Origin: Endozoicomonas sp965196975
GTDB lineage: Bacteria > Pseudomonadota > Gammaproteobacteria > Pseudomonadales > Endozoicomonadaceae
Assembly (NCBI RefSeq): GCF_965196975.1
Contig: NZ_OZ239981.1
Coordinates: 1,302,001 to 1,366,000 of the forward strand
Reading direction: 5' to 3'
Length of the DNA: 64,000 nucleotides
Positions within the stretch are counted from its first letter, which is position 1, and each line of letters opens with the position of its first letter. Below the pieces are notes generated by a model. The model searched no databases. It was given only the letters and a program-made list of their open reading frames with translations, and was not told where the DNA came from. Both the position numbers and the translations under genes were made by a program. Below are positions 55,130 to 64,000 of the stretch, one piece after another.

Positions 55130-56164
55130 ATGGCATCGAAGAGGGATGACGCAGAGCTAAGCAGTTATGCTGACGATGTAATCCAAGGACAGGATGATGA
55201 ATTGAGCCCGGATGAAAATGCCGGTGACCTCATTGAAGTGGTTGACGAAAACGACGACATCGATAAGCCACAGCCTACGGCTGTGTCTCCGATTAATACT
55301 GGTCGTCGGAAAGATGATGATGGTTTTTACAAATCCATTGATGCAACCCAGTTGTACCTGAATGAGATTGGCTTTTCGCCTCTCCTCACCCCTGAGGAAG
55401 AGGTGCATTATGCCCGCCTTGCCCGGAAAGGGGTGGAAGCGGGTCGACGTCGCATGATTGAAAGTAATCTGCGACTGGTTGTTAAAATCTCCAGGCGCTA
55501 CGTCAATCGTGGTCTGACACTGCTCGATCTAATCGAAGAGGGGAATCTCGGTTTGATTCGTGCAGTTGAGAAATTTGATCCAGAACGTGGATTCCGTTTT
55601 TCAACTTATGCTACCTGGTGGATAAGGCAGACGATTGAACGGGCGATTATGAATCAGACCCGAACTATCCGCCTTCCCATTCATGTTGTCAAAGAACTGA
55701 ATGTTTACCTGAGAGCGGCCAGAGAATTAACCCAGAAGTTGGATCATGACCCTAGCCCGGAAGAAATAGCTCAGTTACTTGACAAGCCGGTTGCTGATGT
55801 CAAGCGGATGCTCGGTCTCAATGAGCGGGTGACGTCGGTTGATACGCCACTGGGTCCAGACTCTGACAAATCGATACTGGACACCATTTCCGATGAGAAA
55901 GGCGCTGATCCAGCAGAACTGTTACAGGACCTTGATCTAAATGACAGTCTTGACCGTTGGTTAGGTGAGCTATCTGTAAAACAGAGGGAGGTTGTCGCTC
56001 GTCGGTTTGGTCTCAGAGGCTATGAAACCAGTACCCTTGAGGAAGTTGGCAAAGAAATTGGTTTGACCCGTGAGAGGGTACGGCAGATTCAGGTCGAGGC
56101 TTTGAAACGGCTTCGCTCTATTCTCGAAAAACAGGGATTATCAGGAGAGTCACTGTTTAACTGA
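55130..56164 (+). CDS. rpoS: RNA polymerase sigma factor RpoS
   Basis: The 344-aa general-stress and stationary-phase sigma factor has an acidic N-terminal region 1.1 (1-60), region 1.2 (DATQLYLNEIGFSPLLTPEEE), region 2 (RRMIESNLRLVVKISRRYVNRGLTLLDLIEEGNLGLIRAVEKFDPERGFRFSTYATWWIRQTIERAI), region 3 and region 4 with the helix-turn-helix LEEVGKEIGLTRERVRQIQVEALKRLR. It follows nlpD in the conserved surE-pcm-nlpD-rpoS order. A two-way terminator separates it from fdxA. Confidence 0.97.
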   Translation: MASKRDDAELSSYADDVIQGQDDELSPDENAGDLIEVVDENDDIDKPQPTAVSPINTGRRKDDDGFYKSIDATQLYLNEIGFSPLLTPEEEVHYARLARKGVEAGRRRMIESNLRLVVKISRRYVNRGLTLLDLIEEGNLGLIRAVEKFDPERGFRFSTYATWWIRQTIERAIMNQTRTIRLPIHVVKELNVYLRAARELTQKLDHDPSPEEIAQLLDKPVADVKRMLGLNERVTSVDTPLGPDSDKSILDTISDEKGADPAELLQDLDLNDSLDRWLGELSVKQREVVARRFGLRGYETSTLEEVGKEIGLTRERVRQIQVEALKRLRSILEKQGLSGESLFN

Positions 56165-56230
56165 CCTTCTGGCTAAATTTTTTCTGATGCTTTCTGGAAA
56201 CAGGTTCTTAGTTTTGAGTTAGATGGCATC

Positions 56231-56280
56231 CATTCAATAAAAAGGCGGTAAGTTAAAACTTACCGCCTTTTTATTGAATG
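56231..56280. terminator. Bidirectional terminator between rpoS and fdxA
   Basis: A perfect 24-bp inverted repeat (56231-56254 and 56257-56280; core aaaaaggcggtaagtt) with a 2-nt loop has A and T tracts on either side of the GC core, so it can stop transcription from both convergent genes. The arms are longer than usual. Confidence 0.9.
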
Positions 56281-56295
56281 TGTTGTTAAACTAAT

Positions 56296-56619
56296 TCAGC
56301 GTTCCAGCTGATCCAGTTTACCTTTCACACCATCCCATTCTTCTGCATCGGGGAGAGGGTCTTTCTTCTCGGTAATGTTTTCCCATACTTCAGCAAGAAC
56401 GGCGTTCAGTTCGATGAACTCCTGCTGATCTTCGGGAACCTCGTCTTCTGAGAAAATAGCGTTTGCCGGACACTCTGGCTCACAAAGAGCACAGTCAATA
56501 CATTCATCCGGGTGGATAACCAGGAAGTTTGGTCCTTCATAGAAGCAGTCCACAGGACAGACTTCCACGCAATCGGTGTATTTGCACTTGATGCAGTTTT
56601 CACCCACTACGAAAGCCAT
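56296..56619 (-). CDS. fdxA: 7Fe-type ferredoxin FdxA
   Basis: This 107-aa ferredoxin carries one [3Fe-4S] and one [4Fe-4S] cluster. The Cys pattern is clear: ENCIKCKYTDCVEVCPVDCF and DECIDCALCEPECP, followed by the long acidic C-terminal extension typical of the Azotobacter-type ferredoxin I group. It transfers electrons in the cytoplasm. Conserved neighbours are rpoS (convergent) and mutS. Confidence 0.94.
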   Translation of the reverse strand: MAFVVGENCIKCKYTDCVEVCPVDCFYEGPNFLVIHPDECIDCALCEPECPANAIFSEDEVPEDQQEFIELNAVLAEVWENITEKKDPLPDAEEWDGVKGKLDQLER

Positions 56620-56878
56620 GGTGGTTAAACTCCATTTGATCTGACTAAAAAAAAGTACCGCCCGGTTTTGCTTTTATATTCGTGAGAACAGCTCATCTCA
56701 TGAAAGCATTTCATAATGTGACCTGAGACATTATGTCAGGCTCTGTTAACAGAACCTGAGGCAATACAAAAAGTTCGGGCAAGTTTACCAGAGTTGTAAA
56801 CCCGCTGGATAGCCGGGATTACCATAACCTTATACCCTGAGTGGTCAGTAGAATGCTCAGGGTATAAGAAAAATCACA

Positions 56879-59467
56879 CTATTTTCTCAGTCCCTTGAGC
56901 GTATAGAGCAGCTCCAGAGCCTGACGGGGGGTCAGGTTATCTACGTCTGTTTTATCAAGAACTTCAACAGCCGGGTGTGGCTCAGGACTGGCAAACAGGT
57001 CAGCCTGAGGTGTGAAAGCTGATTTTCTTGATGCCTTTTCGGTAGGTTGTGGAGTGGGTTCATGCTGATCCTGCTCCAGCATGGCCAGCTTCTGTCGTGC
57101 CTGGTTAATGACATGTCGGGGTACACCAGCCAATTGTGCGACCTGCAGGCCATAACTCTGGCTGGCAGGACCTTCCTGCACTGCATGGAGAAAGACAATG
57201 CGATCGTCATGTTCAGTCGCATTGAGATGCACATTAACCACTGTACTGCACTCTTCAGGTAGCTGGGTCAACTCAAAGTAGTGCGTGGCAAACAGAGTAA
57301 ATGCGCGTACTGAATCCGCCAGATATTGAGCACAGGCCCAGGCCAGGGACAGCCCATCGAATGTGCTTGTTCCGCGGCCAATTTCATCCATCAGTACCAG
57401 ACTCTGCTCGGTGGCATTATGAAGAATATTGGCGGTTTCTGTCATCTCCACCATAAAGGTTGAGCGGCCACCAGCAAGATCATCCGAAGAGCCGATACGG
57501 GTAAAAATCCGATCGACCAGTCCAATACGAGCCTGTGATGCAGGAACAAAACTGCCAATATGGGCGAGTAATACAATCAGAGCTGTCTGTCGCATATAGG
57601 TTGATTTACCACCCATATTTGGACCGGTGATAATCAGCATGCGGCGCTGAACATTGAAGGTGACATTGTTGGCCACAAACGGTTCATCCAGAACCTGCTC
57701 AACCACCGGATGACGACCTTCAACAATTTCAATGCCCGGGCTCTGCAGGATTTCAGGACGACAGAAATTCAGTGTTTCAGCGCGTTCAGCCAGATTGCTG
57801 AGTACATCCAGCTCTGACAACGCCATGGAGCATTCCTGAAGTGGTCCCAGCTGCTCTACCAGTGTGTCCAGAAGCTCATCGTACAGTGCTTTTTCCCTGG
57901 CCAGCGCACGGCTCTTGCTGGATAGCGCCTTGTCTTCAAATTCTTTCAGTTCCGGGGTAATAAAGCGTTCAGTATTTTTCAGGGTCTGGCGACGAATATA
58001 GTCTACTGGTGCATCTTCGGATTCTCGGCGGCTCAATTCGATGTAGTAACCGTGTACACGGTTATATCCGACTTTCAGGCTGGACAGGCCAGTACGTTCA
58101 CGCTCCCGTAATTCCATCTGAACCAGATAGTCGCCAGCATTTTCACTGATGGAACGAAGCTCATCCAGCTCGGCATCATAACCTTCGCCGATCACACCAC
58201 CATCACGGATTACGACAGGTGGGTTCTCGATGATGGCCCGGGTCAATAATGCTTCGAGCTCAGGGTGCTCACTGATACCTTCTGCTAGTTGATGCACAGT
58301 CTGGCTATCAATCGTCGCAAGCTGCTGCTGAAGTTCTGGCAGTTGCTGCAGGGCGTCCCGTAACCGTGCCAGATCCCGTGGTCGGGCAGATTTCAGGGCA
58401 ACCCTGGCAAGAATACGTTCAATATCGCCAATATTTTTGAGAATGGGGTATAGGGATTCAAAATGGAATCCCTCTTTCAGAGCTGTGATTGCTGACTGGC
58501 GAGCCTGCAATTTCTCAATATTGCGCAGGGGACGATTGATCCATCGTCCGAGCAGGCGGCTGCCCATGGCGGTGGCTGTGCGATCCAGAACAGCTGCTAC
58601 TGTGTGCTCCCGGCCACCATTCATATTGGTGGTCAGCTCCAGGTTTTTCCGGCTGGCGGCATCCAGGACCACACTCTCTTCACGGTTTTCCTGGGATAGG
58701 GCGCGAATATGGGGCAAAGCGGTTCGCTGTGTTTCCCGGGCGTACTGAAGCAGACAGCCAGCAGCCTCAATGGCCAGTGTTAAGTGGCTGCAGCCAAACC
58801 CATCAAGACTTTGCGTCTGAAACTGTCGGGTTAATTGCTCAACGGCGCTCTCATGATCAAAGTCCCAGGGTGGGCGTTTGCTGGAGCCGGGACGACGCAG
58901 CAAAGCCTCAGGCCAGTTGCGATCATCATTCAGCAAGACTTCGGCGGGACTCAGGCGTTCAACTTCAGACAGGAGTGCTTCTTCACCCGTTACCTCTAGC
59001 ACATTAAACCGGCCACTGCTGATATCGAGGAATGCCAGTCCATATTGGTTTTCCCGCTGGGTTACGGCCATCAGCAGATTATCCTGACGCTCATCCAGCA
59101 ACGCTTCATCACTGACGGTACCCGGGGTCAGAATCCGGACCACTTTACGCTCAACCGGACCTTTACTAGTTGCCGGGTCACCAATCTGCTCGGCAATGGC
59201 AACAGACTGACGTAAGCGTATCAACCTGGCCAGATACCCTTCCACCGCGTGGTATGGAATGCCTGCCATGGGGATGGGCTCTCCGCCGGACTGCCCCCGT
59301 TTGGTCAGGGTAATGTCCAGAAGATGCGCCGCCCTTTTAGCGTCGTCATAAAAAAGCTCGTAAAAATCACCCATCCGATAAAACACTAGATGGTCCCTGT
59401 GCTGCTGCTTGATGCGCAGATACTGCTGCATCATGGGCGTGTGGTTGGAGAGATCAGTATTGGTCAT
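56879..59467 (-). CDS. mutS: DNA mismatch repair protein MutS
   Basis: The 862-aa mismatch-recognition ATPase starts with HTPMMQQYLRIKQQHRDHLVFYRMGDFYELF, which carries the Phe-x-Glu mismatch-binding motif (FYE). Connector, lever and clamp domains follow, then the ATPase with Walker A TGPNMGGKSTYMRQ, SSDDLAGGRSTFMVEM, LMDEIGRGTSTFDGLSLAWA and THYFELT. The C-terminal end (TPRQALELLYTLKGL) is the MutS tetramer region. The ATG at 59467 gives an E. coli-like start; a GTG at 59488 would add seven residues. Confidence 0.96.
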   Translation of the reverse strand: MTNTDLSNHTPMMQQYLRIKQQHRDHLVFYRMGDFYELFYDDAKRAAHLLDITLTKRGQSGGEPIPMAGIPYHAVEGYLARLIRLRQSVAIAEQIGDPATSKGPVERKVVRILTPGTVSDEALLDERQDNLLMAVTQRENQYGLAFLDISSGRFNVLEVTGEEALLSEVERLSPAEVLLNDDRNWPEALLRRPGSSKRPPWDFDHESAVEQLTRQFQTQSLDGFGCSHLTLAIEAAGCLLQYARETQRTALPHIRALSQENREESVVLDAASRKNLELTTNMNGGREHTVAAVLDRTATAMGSRLLGRWINRPLRNIEKLQARQSAITALKEGFHFESLYPILKNIGDIERILARVALKSARPRDLARLRDALQQLPELQQQLATIDSQTVHQLAEGISEHPELEALLTRAIIENPPVVIRDGGVIGEGYDAELDELRSISENAGDYLVQMELRERERTGLSSLKVGYNRVHGYYIELSRRESEDAPVDYIRRQTLKNTERFITPELKEFEDKALSSKSRALAREKALYDELLDTLVEQLGPLQECSMALSELDVLSNLAERAETLNFCRPEILQSPGIEIVEGRHPVVEQVLDEPFVANNVTFNVQRRMLIITGPNMGGKSTYMRQTALIVLLAHIGSFVPASQARIGLVDRIFTRIGSSDDLAGGRSTFMVEMTETANILHNATEQSLVLMDEIGRGTSTFDGLSLAWACAQYLADSVRAFTLFATHYFELTQLPEECSTVVNVHLNATEHDDRIVFLHAVQEGPASQSYGLQVAQLAGVPRHVINQARQKLAMLEQDQHEPTPQPTEKASRKSAFTPQADLFASPEPHPAVEVLDKTDVDNLTPRQALELLYTLKGLRK

Positions 59468-59488
59468 TGAGCAATAAAATTTGTTCAC

Positions 59489-60637
59489 ATCGTCCTGGTG
59501 TCTTAACCATTATGGGCGAAGACAGGAGCGATAAATAAAAGTAGAGAGTGTAAAAATGGCTATGAAGTATAGTATCAGTGGACTGGGTCAAATGTCTCCT
59601 AACCAGGGAGATAGGATTGTGTATTGTTTGTATCGGGTGGTTGGTCAGACCTTTTATATGGTTTAGAGTGAGTCAAAGCTTATTGCTGTAATGCATAGCC
59701 GTGCCTTATTGCTACTAATACAACTGTTTTTTCAGCAATTATCTTGCTAATTAGTGGATAGTGGGAGTTGGCATGCAGGGACAAATGTATTGGCAGTAAA
59801 GGCTAAGTTGCTTATTCACCCCCTCCATATTGAACCTATGTTTTTTAGACTCAGAATATTATTCAATTTTCATACTCCCCTAAATTCGATTTTTTAACTG
59901 ATTGTATGACTGGCACTATTCAATTTTGGAAGTGGTTTCTATTTTTTTATCTATCTCTTTTATAAATTGTCTGATTTTATCTGCTTTGGATATATTTGGA
60001 TCAAGAGGGTTTTCTTGTCCTAGGTTGATTTGATTGTACATTATTTTCATTAATGAGTGGCAGTAATCCTCCAATACTAAATATTCTTCGTTATTAATTT
60101 TTCGGTTATACCATTTTTTTATAGATTGTATTTTTGTGTCACTTCTTAGGGGGTTGAATGTCCGTTCCATATTATTGAAGTAGTATTTTAATGTGTTGTG
60201 TTCATCAAAGATGTGTACGGTTTTTGAAGGTTGCATATTCCTGCTATTCCTGTGGTCGGATGTTTCATAGTTTTGTTATCGGTAATTGATGCCTTTTTTT
60301 CAATTTTGATCGAGAGAGTTTTCTTATTGAGAGGCTTTATATTTTTAGTTTATTGATTTTATTAGTTTTTTTGTTTGTTATGGTTTGTTAAATGTTGTGT
60401 TTAAATCGATATGCGTTTTTTTTAATTGCTTGTTCAGGGAGGGCAGATTTAATCGGTTTTCATTAAATAAAACATCGAATTTTCATGGCTTGATATATCA
60501 GTTGAAATTTATCACGATAAATAGCCTTCCAGCATCTGATGCTATGCACTCAAAGCTTTTATTTAGATTGCTCTCTATTAGGTATAGTTTTTTCAAAAAT
60601 AGGTCATTGTCATAATGATATATTGATTTGATACTGC
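59489..60637. other. AT-rich gene-poor region downstream of the hydrolase remnant and upstream of mutS
   Basis: Apart from the 106-codon frame at 59916-60236, I see no supported gene. A 76-codon plus-strand frame (60385-60615) is Phe/Leu/Ser-rich and probably a chance ORF in AT-rich DNA. The mutS promoter should lie just after 59489 on the minus strand. Confidence 0.5.
59916..60236 (-). CDS. Small hypothetical protein (106 aa)
   Basis: A 106-codon frame with a plausible AGGA site before its ATG encodes a charged, Asn/Lys/Ile-rich protein without signal peptide or membrane segment (HIFDEHNTLKYYFNNMERTFNPL near the start, KADKIRQFIKEIDKKIE near the end). I do not recognise a family. Its AT-rich composition differs from the core genes, as in the SET-domain gene, and fits acquired DNA. 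Confidence 0.45.
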   Translation of the reverse strand: MQPSKTVHIFDEHNTLKYYFNNMERTFNPLRSDTKIQSIKKWYNRKINNEEYLVLEDYCHSLMKIMYNQINLGQENPLDPNISKADKIRQFIKEIDKKIETTSKIE

Positions 60638-61006
60638 TTATTTCTCTGAATTAATTTCTTCTAGCAGTTCGTTGGTAGAGCATTGGCGACAGTAACCTTT
60701 AATTGCCTCCAGAGAGTTGCGGTGTCTGGCTTCGGTGAAGGTAGCACAGGCATCAGTTACCAGGGTTACCAGGTAGTTCAGGTCACAGGCATCACGAACG
60801 GCACTTTCAATACATTGGTCCGTCAACACACCAGCTATGATTAAATGCTTGCAGCTCAAATTGCGCAAAATGTAGTCGATATTGGTCGAGATAAAGACGC
60901 TGGATGACGTTTTCGGGATTACGATTTCATCGCCAACGGGTGCTACTGCGTTGATCACCTGGGCGTCTTTTGAGCCTTTGGGGACATTGAATCCGGTAAT
61001 CTTGTA

Positions 61007-62605
61007 GTAACTATTCAGCACCCAGCAAAGGCGTATTGTTGTAATTTCGAACCGCTTTAAGAAGCGCCTGAAATATGTTCAACCCCTGCTTTTTAGCAGA
61101 TGATAAATAGCTTCGGATTCGGGTAAACATGGTACCTCCGTCTTCGCTTCTGAAGCAGCCTGAGATCTTCTGCTTAAGTTTGGCCATCCTGGCATCACGT
61201 TCACTGCCATTGTTATCGAAGGGAATTGAAAAGTCCGACATGAAGCGCAACGTTTCAACCTTAAACTCAATAAGCCTTTTGAACAGGTTGTAGGCCTTGG
61301 TATTCCTGACCTTCTTACGTCCAAGCACCTGTCGTTGTTTTTCCATATAAGCGGTTTCCTTCGTGAGAGCCCTTTGAAGGATTTGGTCGTATATCGTCTC
61401 AATGCGAAGCTGTATTGCACCAGGCATTTGAGTCAGACCGGCTGCTTTGTATTTCTTGCAGAAGTGCCAGGAGAGCGTAAGCAATTTCATCAGCCGCAGA
61501 GCCAGCTTATTCGCATCCCTATCGACAACTCCCTGAAGCTCTCTCAGATGATGGGCATTACAAAGCACATGCACTGCCGCATAGGCAAAGTAGGACTTCC
61601 AATGATCGTGAACCAGAATGCCTGCAAAAGTCAGCAGGATGCCCATTGCATCCATTGCTTCACAACCTCGCCTTTCTGAGAGGTAGTAAAGCGTCCATTG
61701 GTCATCTCGCATAATGTGTAACCACCACAGTGAACCGTCAACCCGCATGCCAGTTTCATCCGCTCCTGCAACCGGACTTTCTTGTAAAGCATCGCGGATA
61801 CTCTGCTCAGTAGAGGCCAGGTTCTCATGGGTATAGGCAACAAAATTGGCAACAGAGCCTGCGCTGACACTCATGCAATAAATAGTATTGAAATACTCAG
61901 ACACCCGGTGATATGGGATGAAGTGATACTGGTTTAAATGAACAGCCATTGCCTGAGTCACTTCTCCGTATTGAGCAGCGGCTTTCACTCCTTGGGGAAA
62001 CTCAGCGGTGTTCCGTTTACCACAAGGACATACTTTAACGTCTGCCCAGTACGCGGTAACTTCAAATTCTCCGGGTCTACCTGGATCAAAAACCTGTCGC
62101 TCAATGTATTTGGTGGGTTTAATATCGATAAGCGAAGACTGGCAACAGCAACATTTTTCAACCTTCAGATGCCTGACATAATCGGGTAAGGCGACACGTC
62201 TCAAACAAGAGCCTTGATGACCTTTCTGGCCACCTGGTTTATTGCCTGAAGATGGTCTAAGGCTTTTGGGGTTCGGTGTTTCCTGTGAGGAGCAGGGGGC
62301 TTCTTTGGAAGATGTATCACCTTTATCACTCCCTTTTTTACTGGGCTTTTGATAACCATCTGACGATGGTGGCTTACTACTGTTTTGACTGTTTTTATTA
62401 ACCCTTTCTTCCAGTTCGCTGCAACGTTCCCGTAAAAGCGCATTCTCGGTCCGAAGCTCTTCATTCTCTTTAAGGAGAGCTTCGGTAAACGGAGTAGCTG
62501 GGAAGTCTGGTTCCATACTGGAGATTTGTTAGAAAAATTGAGTATAAGATGATGGTCGAAAAATCAGAAAATTCCAGATTTATATGAAGGGTGCTGAATA
62601 GTTAC
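61007..62605 (-). mobile_element. IS66-family (ISBst12-like) insertion sequence, copy B
   Basis: This 1599-bp element is the inverted counterpart of copy A at 45786-47384, with the same ends (GTAACTATTCAGCACCC) and an intact 8-bp target duplication ATCTTGTA. It breaks the isochorismatase-family gene. The two copies face opposite ways across about 13.6 kb holding ftsB through mutS. Confidence 0.92.
61011..62516 (-). CDS. IS66-family transposase, copy B
   Basis: The 501-aa transposase is identical to that of copy A, with the coiled coil, Cys-rich zinc-finger-like region and DDE domain (PVAGADETGMRVDG; SIPFDNNGSERDARMAKLKQK). It is intact and reads on the minus strand, the same strand as the gene it interrupts. 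Confidence 0.92.
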   Translation of the reverse strand: MEPDFPATPFTEALLKENEELRTENALLRERCSELEERVNKNSQNSSKPPSSDGYQKPSKKGSDKGDTSSKEAPCSSQETPNPKSLRPSSGNKPGGQKGHQGSCLRRVALPDYVRHLKVEKCCCCQSSLIDIKPTKYIERQVFDPGRPGEFEVTAYWADVKVCPCGKRNTAEFPQGVKAAAQYGEVTQAMAVHLNQYHFIPYHRVSEYFNTIYCMSVSAGSVANFVAYTHENLASTEQSIRDALQESPVAGADETGMRVDGSLWWLHIMRDDQWTLYYLSERRGCEAMDAMGILLTFAGILVHDHWKSYFAYAAVHVLCNAHHLRELQGVVDRDANKLALRLMKLLTLSWHFCKKYKAAGLTQMPGAIQLRIETIYDQILQRALTKETAYMEKQRQVLGRKKVRNTKAYNLFKRLIEFKVETLRFMSDFSIPFDNNGSERDARMAKLKQKISGCFRSEDGGTMFTRIRSYLSSAKKQGLNIFQALLKAVRNYNNTPLLGAE

Positions 62606-62892
62606 ATCTTGTAATCAAGCCCCCGATCTCTGCCATCCAGAGTGAGACTTTCAATAACGGTAAACATGACTTCAATACTGGCTTCTCGACAGGCCGTCTG
62701 CAGGCGCTTTACGTTTGGTAAGACCAACGTTGAAAGCTGTTTGAAGTAAAGGTTAAAGGCTTCCATTTCTCTTGCACCCCTGCCAGCGAACTCTCCCCCC
62801 TCTGGGCTACAGCTGAAATGTTGTACATCAATGATCAAAAATACACTGTGGTGTGGGACCACGGGCACACTACGAGATAAGACTTCACTCAT

Positions 62893-64000
62893 TCTTCACT
62901 GCCTCCTGTTCAAAGAAGTATTGGCTCAGCTCCTCACATAGAACTTGTGCATTCAAAATGGAGTCTTAAGCAGCATAGATGCTTTTCGAAGAACTCCACT
63001 TCTGACATGATCCATATGGAATAATGCTTACAATATTCGCCAGATGAATTTTAGGGTGACGATACAAAGCCTCTGATCAGGTAAAGATAGGATGGTCTGA
63101 GTAAAACCAAAAGTCGATGTCAGCCTTTTTTTAGTGAACGACTGGCTGGCCATCAATGGCGCTCTCTTTTATTGGTTAGTGGTGGATGATTTAGTAAGTA
63201 ATAGTCCCATCGTTTGTATGAATTGTAACATTTTTGACCGTCACGTATTCATCTTTGCTGGAGTAGGGTTATACACCATTTTTATCCTGTTTTCTTTCAG
63301 TGAAAGTGAGTCGACGTTTATTATTTTACGTTCCTATTGAACCTTCAGAATTAGCTCTTGTCCATTACCCGGTAAATTTCGCAATGGCTAATTACAGGAG
63401 GTGAAAATTGTCTTCAATTTTTAATTTTGGTTTTAATTTTTTTATTGGTGATTTTGGGGGATTCTCCTCGTTCATGATCAGATCCATGATATCTTTTCTC
63501 TGAGAGATATTGAGCAGGTGGGAGACGGTTTATGAGCTCTCAGCCTGTTCAGAAAATTTCCCATTGGCCCAAGTATATGTATTTTACCAATTATTTATAG
63601 ACATGCTTCTGGGCAGTGTGAGGTTATTGGGAAGGGGCAGTATACTTTCATGAGACTCATGCAATGCTTGCCTTCTGATTAAGGCGTCTGCAGAGATAAC
63701 TTCCTGCTATTTGCTCAATTAGACGATGAAGCGCTTTCAAGGTTTAGTATGCCTTTCTGCCACATTGGTCAGGGGCTATAGGGTTGCTTCTGGAAAGGCT
63801 CCTGATTGCCTTTTTCCGGGAGGATCAATCCGGCTGCAGAAGCCGGCTTTTCTTGGGGCAGGGCTCGACCTGTCTGATTGTTATAATGGGACGTTGAACC
63901 TTTGCATCGCTCCCAGTACGTTTAAGTTGGTCTCCCCTGAGTACACATTTTCCAAGCTTTCCTGGCAGGGGGGGCAGGAAACGTTCTCTTTTTCCCGCTG
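62893..64000. other. Gene-poor region at the right edge
   Basis: I find no convincing gene here. A 68-codon plus-strand frame from a GTG at 63134 is hydrophobic but has no ribosome site or recognised motif. From about 63500 the composition becomes less AT-rich, and the stretch up to the edge may be a leader or remnant belonging to a gene beyond 64000. Confidence 0.45.
63830..63852 (+). terminator. Possible intrinsic terminator near right edge
   Basis: The stem ccggct/agccgg with a 5-nt loop is followed by cttttctt. It could end a short transcript or act as an attenuator; no gene is recognised just upstream. Confidence 0.45.

Larger units (their letters stand above)
60638..62892 (-). pseudogene. 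Isochorismatase-family cysteine hydrolase, split by IS66
   Basis: The 5' part (62892 to 62606) begins MSEVLSRSVPVVPHHSVFLIIDVQHFSCSP, with the catalytic Asp of the isochorismatase fold in LIIDVQ, and ends GRDRGLDYK. The 3' part (60998 to 60638) continues ITGFNVPKGSKDAQV, then SSVFISTNIDYILRNL and GVLTDQCIESAVRDAC with the nucleophile Cys. The 1599-bp IS66 insert is flanked by 8-bp duplications ATCTTGTA (60999-61006 and 62606-62613). Removing it and one duplication restores a 215-aa frame. Such enzymes hydrolyse amides or enol ethers; the substrate cannot be told. The split gene is almost certainly non-functional. Confidence 0.88.

Noticed and set aside
60385..60615. 76-codon plus-strand frame
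   Set aside because: AT-rich, Phe/Leu/Ser-dominated translation without motif; probably chance.
63134..63340. 68-codon hydrophobic frame
   Set aside because: GTG start without ribosome site, and no repeated or conserved features; cannot be supported as a gene.

Overview
The window looks like a chromosomal segment of a marine, host-associated gammaproteobacterium. An Endozoicomonas-like member of the Oceanospirillales is the best fit. This rests on the core gene order, which resembles that of Pseudomonas and Oceanospirillales, the heavy insertion-sequence (IS) load, recently broken genes and a eukaryotic-type SET-domain protein. The genus is inferred, not proven; no rRNA or tRNA gene lies in the window.

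Left part (1-8.8 kb): two minus-strand genes for secreted proteins of unknown function, one cut by the window edge, followed by a glucosylglycerate (compatible solute) cluster. The cluster holds a GH13_18 sugar phosphorylase (minus strand), then galU, a mannosyl-3-phosphoglycerate-phosphatase-like gpgP and gpgS (plus strand). Together these could make UDP-glucose, join it to 3-phosphoglycerate, dephosphorylate the product and later recover glucose 1-phosphate by phosphorolysis. gpgP is split by an IS982-family element with an 8-bp target duplication, so the pathway is probably impaired or relies on another phosphatase.

Core block 1 (9.0-36.9 kb): rpsB-tsf-pyrH-frr-uppS-cdsA-dxr-rseP-bamA-skp-lpxD-fabZ-lpxA-lpxB-rnhB, then dnaE, aidB, accA-tilS, pyrG and kdsA. 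These cover translation, isoprenoid and phospholipid precursors, outer-membrane assembly, lipid A, fatty acids, replication, tRNA-Ile lysidine, CTP and Kdo. An AT-rich minus-strand gene for a SET-domain protein with a strongly basic stretch sits between rnhB and dnaE and is the most unusual coding sequence here.

Accessory block (37-44.1 kb), between kdsA and eno, which are usually neighbours: a hypothetical gene frameshifted at an A7 run; a DUF6506-like gene split by an ISKra4-family element; a pstSCAB phosphate-uptake operon with a Pho box but a frameshift in pstB; and a YfcZ/DUF406-like small protein.

Core block 2 (44.4-59.5 kb): eno, ftsB, ispD, ispF, truD, surE, pcm, a DUF368/PopT undecaprenyl-phosphate translocase, nlpD, rpoS, then convergent fdxA and mutS. 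An IS66-family element separates eno from ftsB, and a second identical IS982 copy separates ispF from truD. A perfect 24-bp inverted repeat forms a two-way terminator between rpoS and fdxA.

Right part (59.5-64 kb): AT-rich and gene-poor, with one small hypothetical gene and an isochorismatase-family hydrolase split by a second, inverted IS66 copy. All five IS copies keep their target duplications, and three of them split genes whose frames are restored exactly when the insert and one duplication are removed. This points to recent IS activity and ongoing gene decay.
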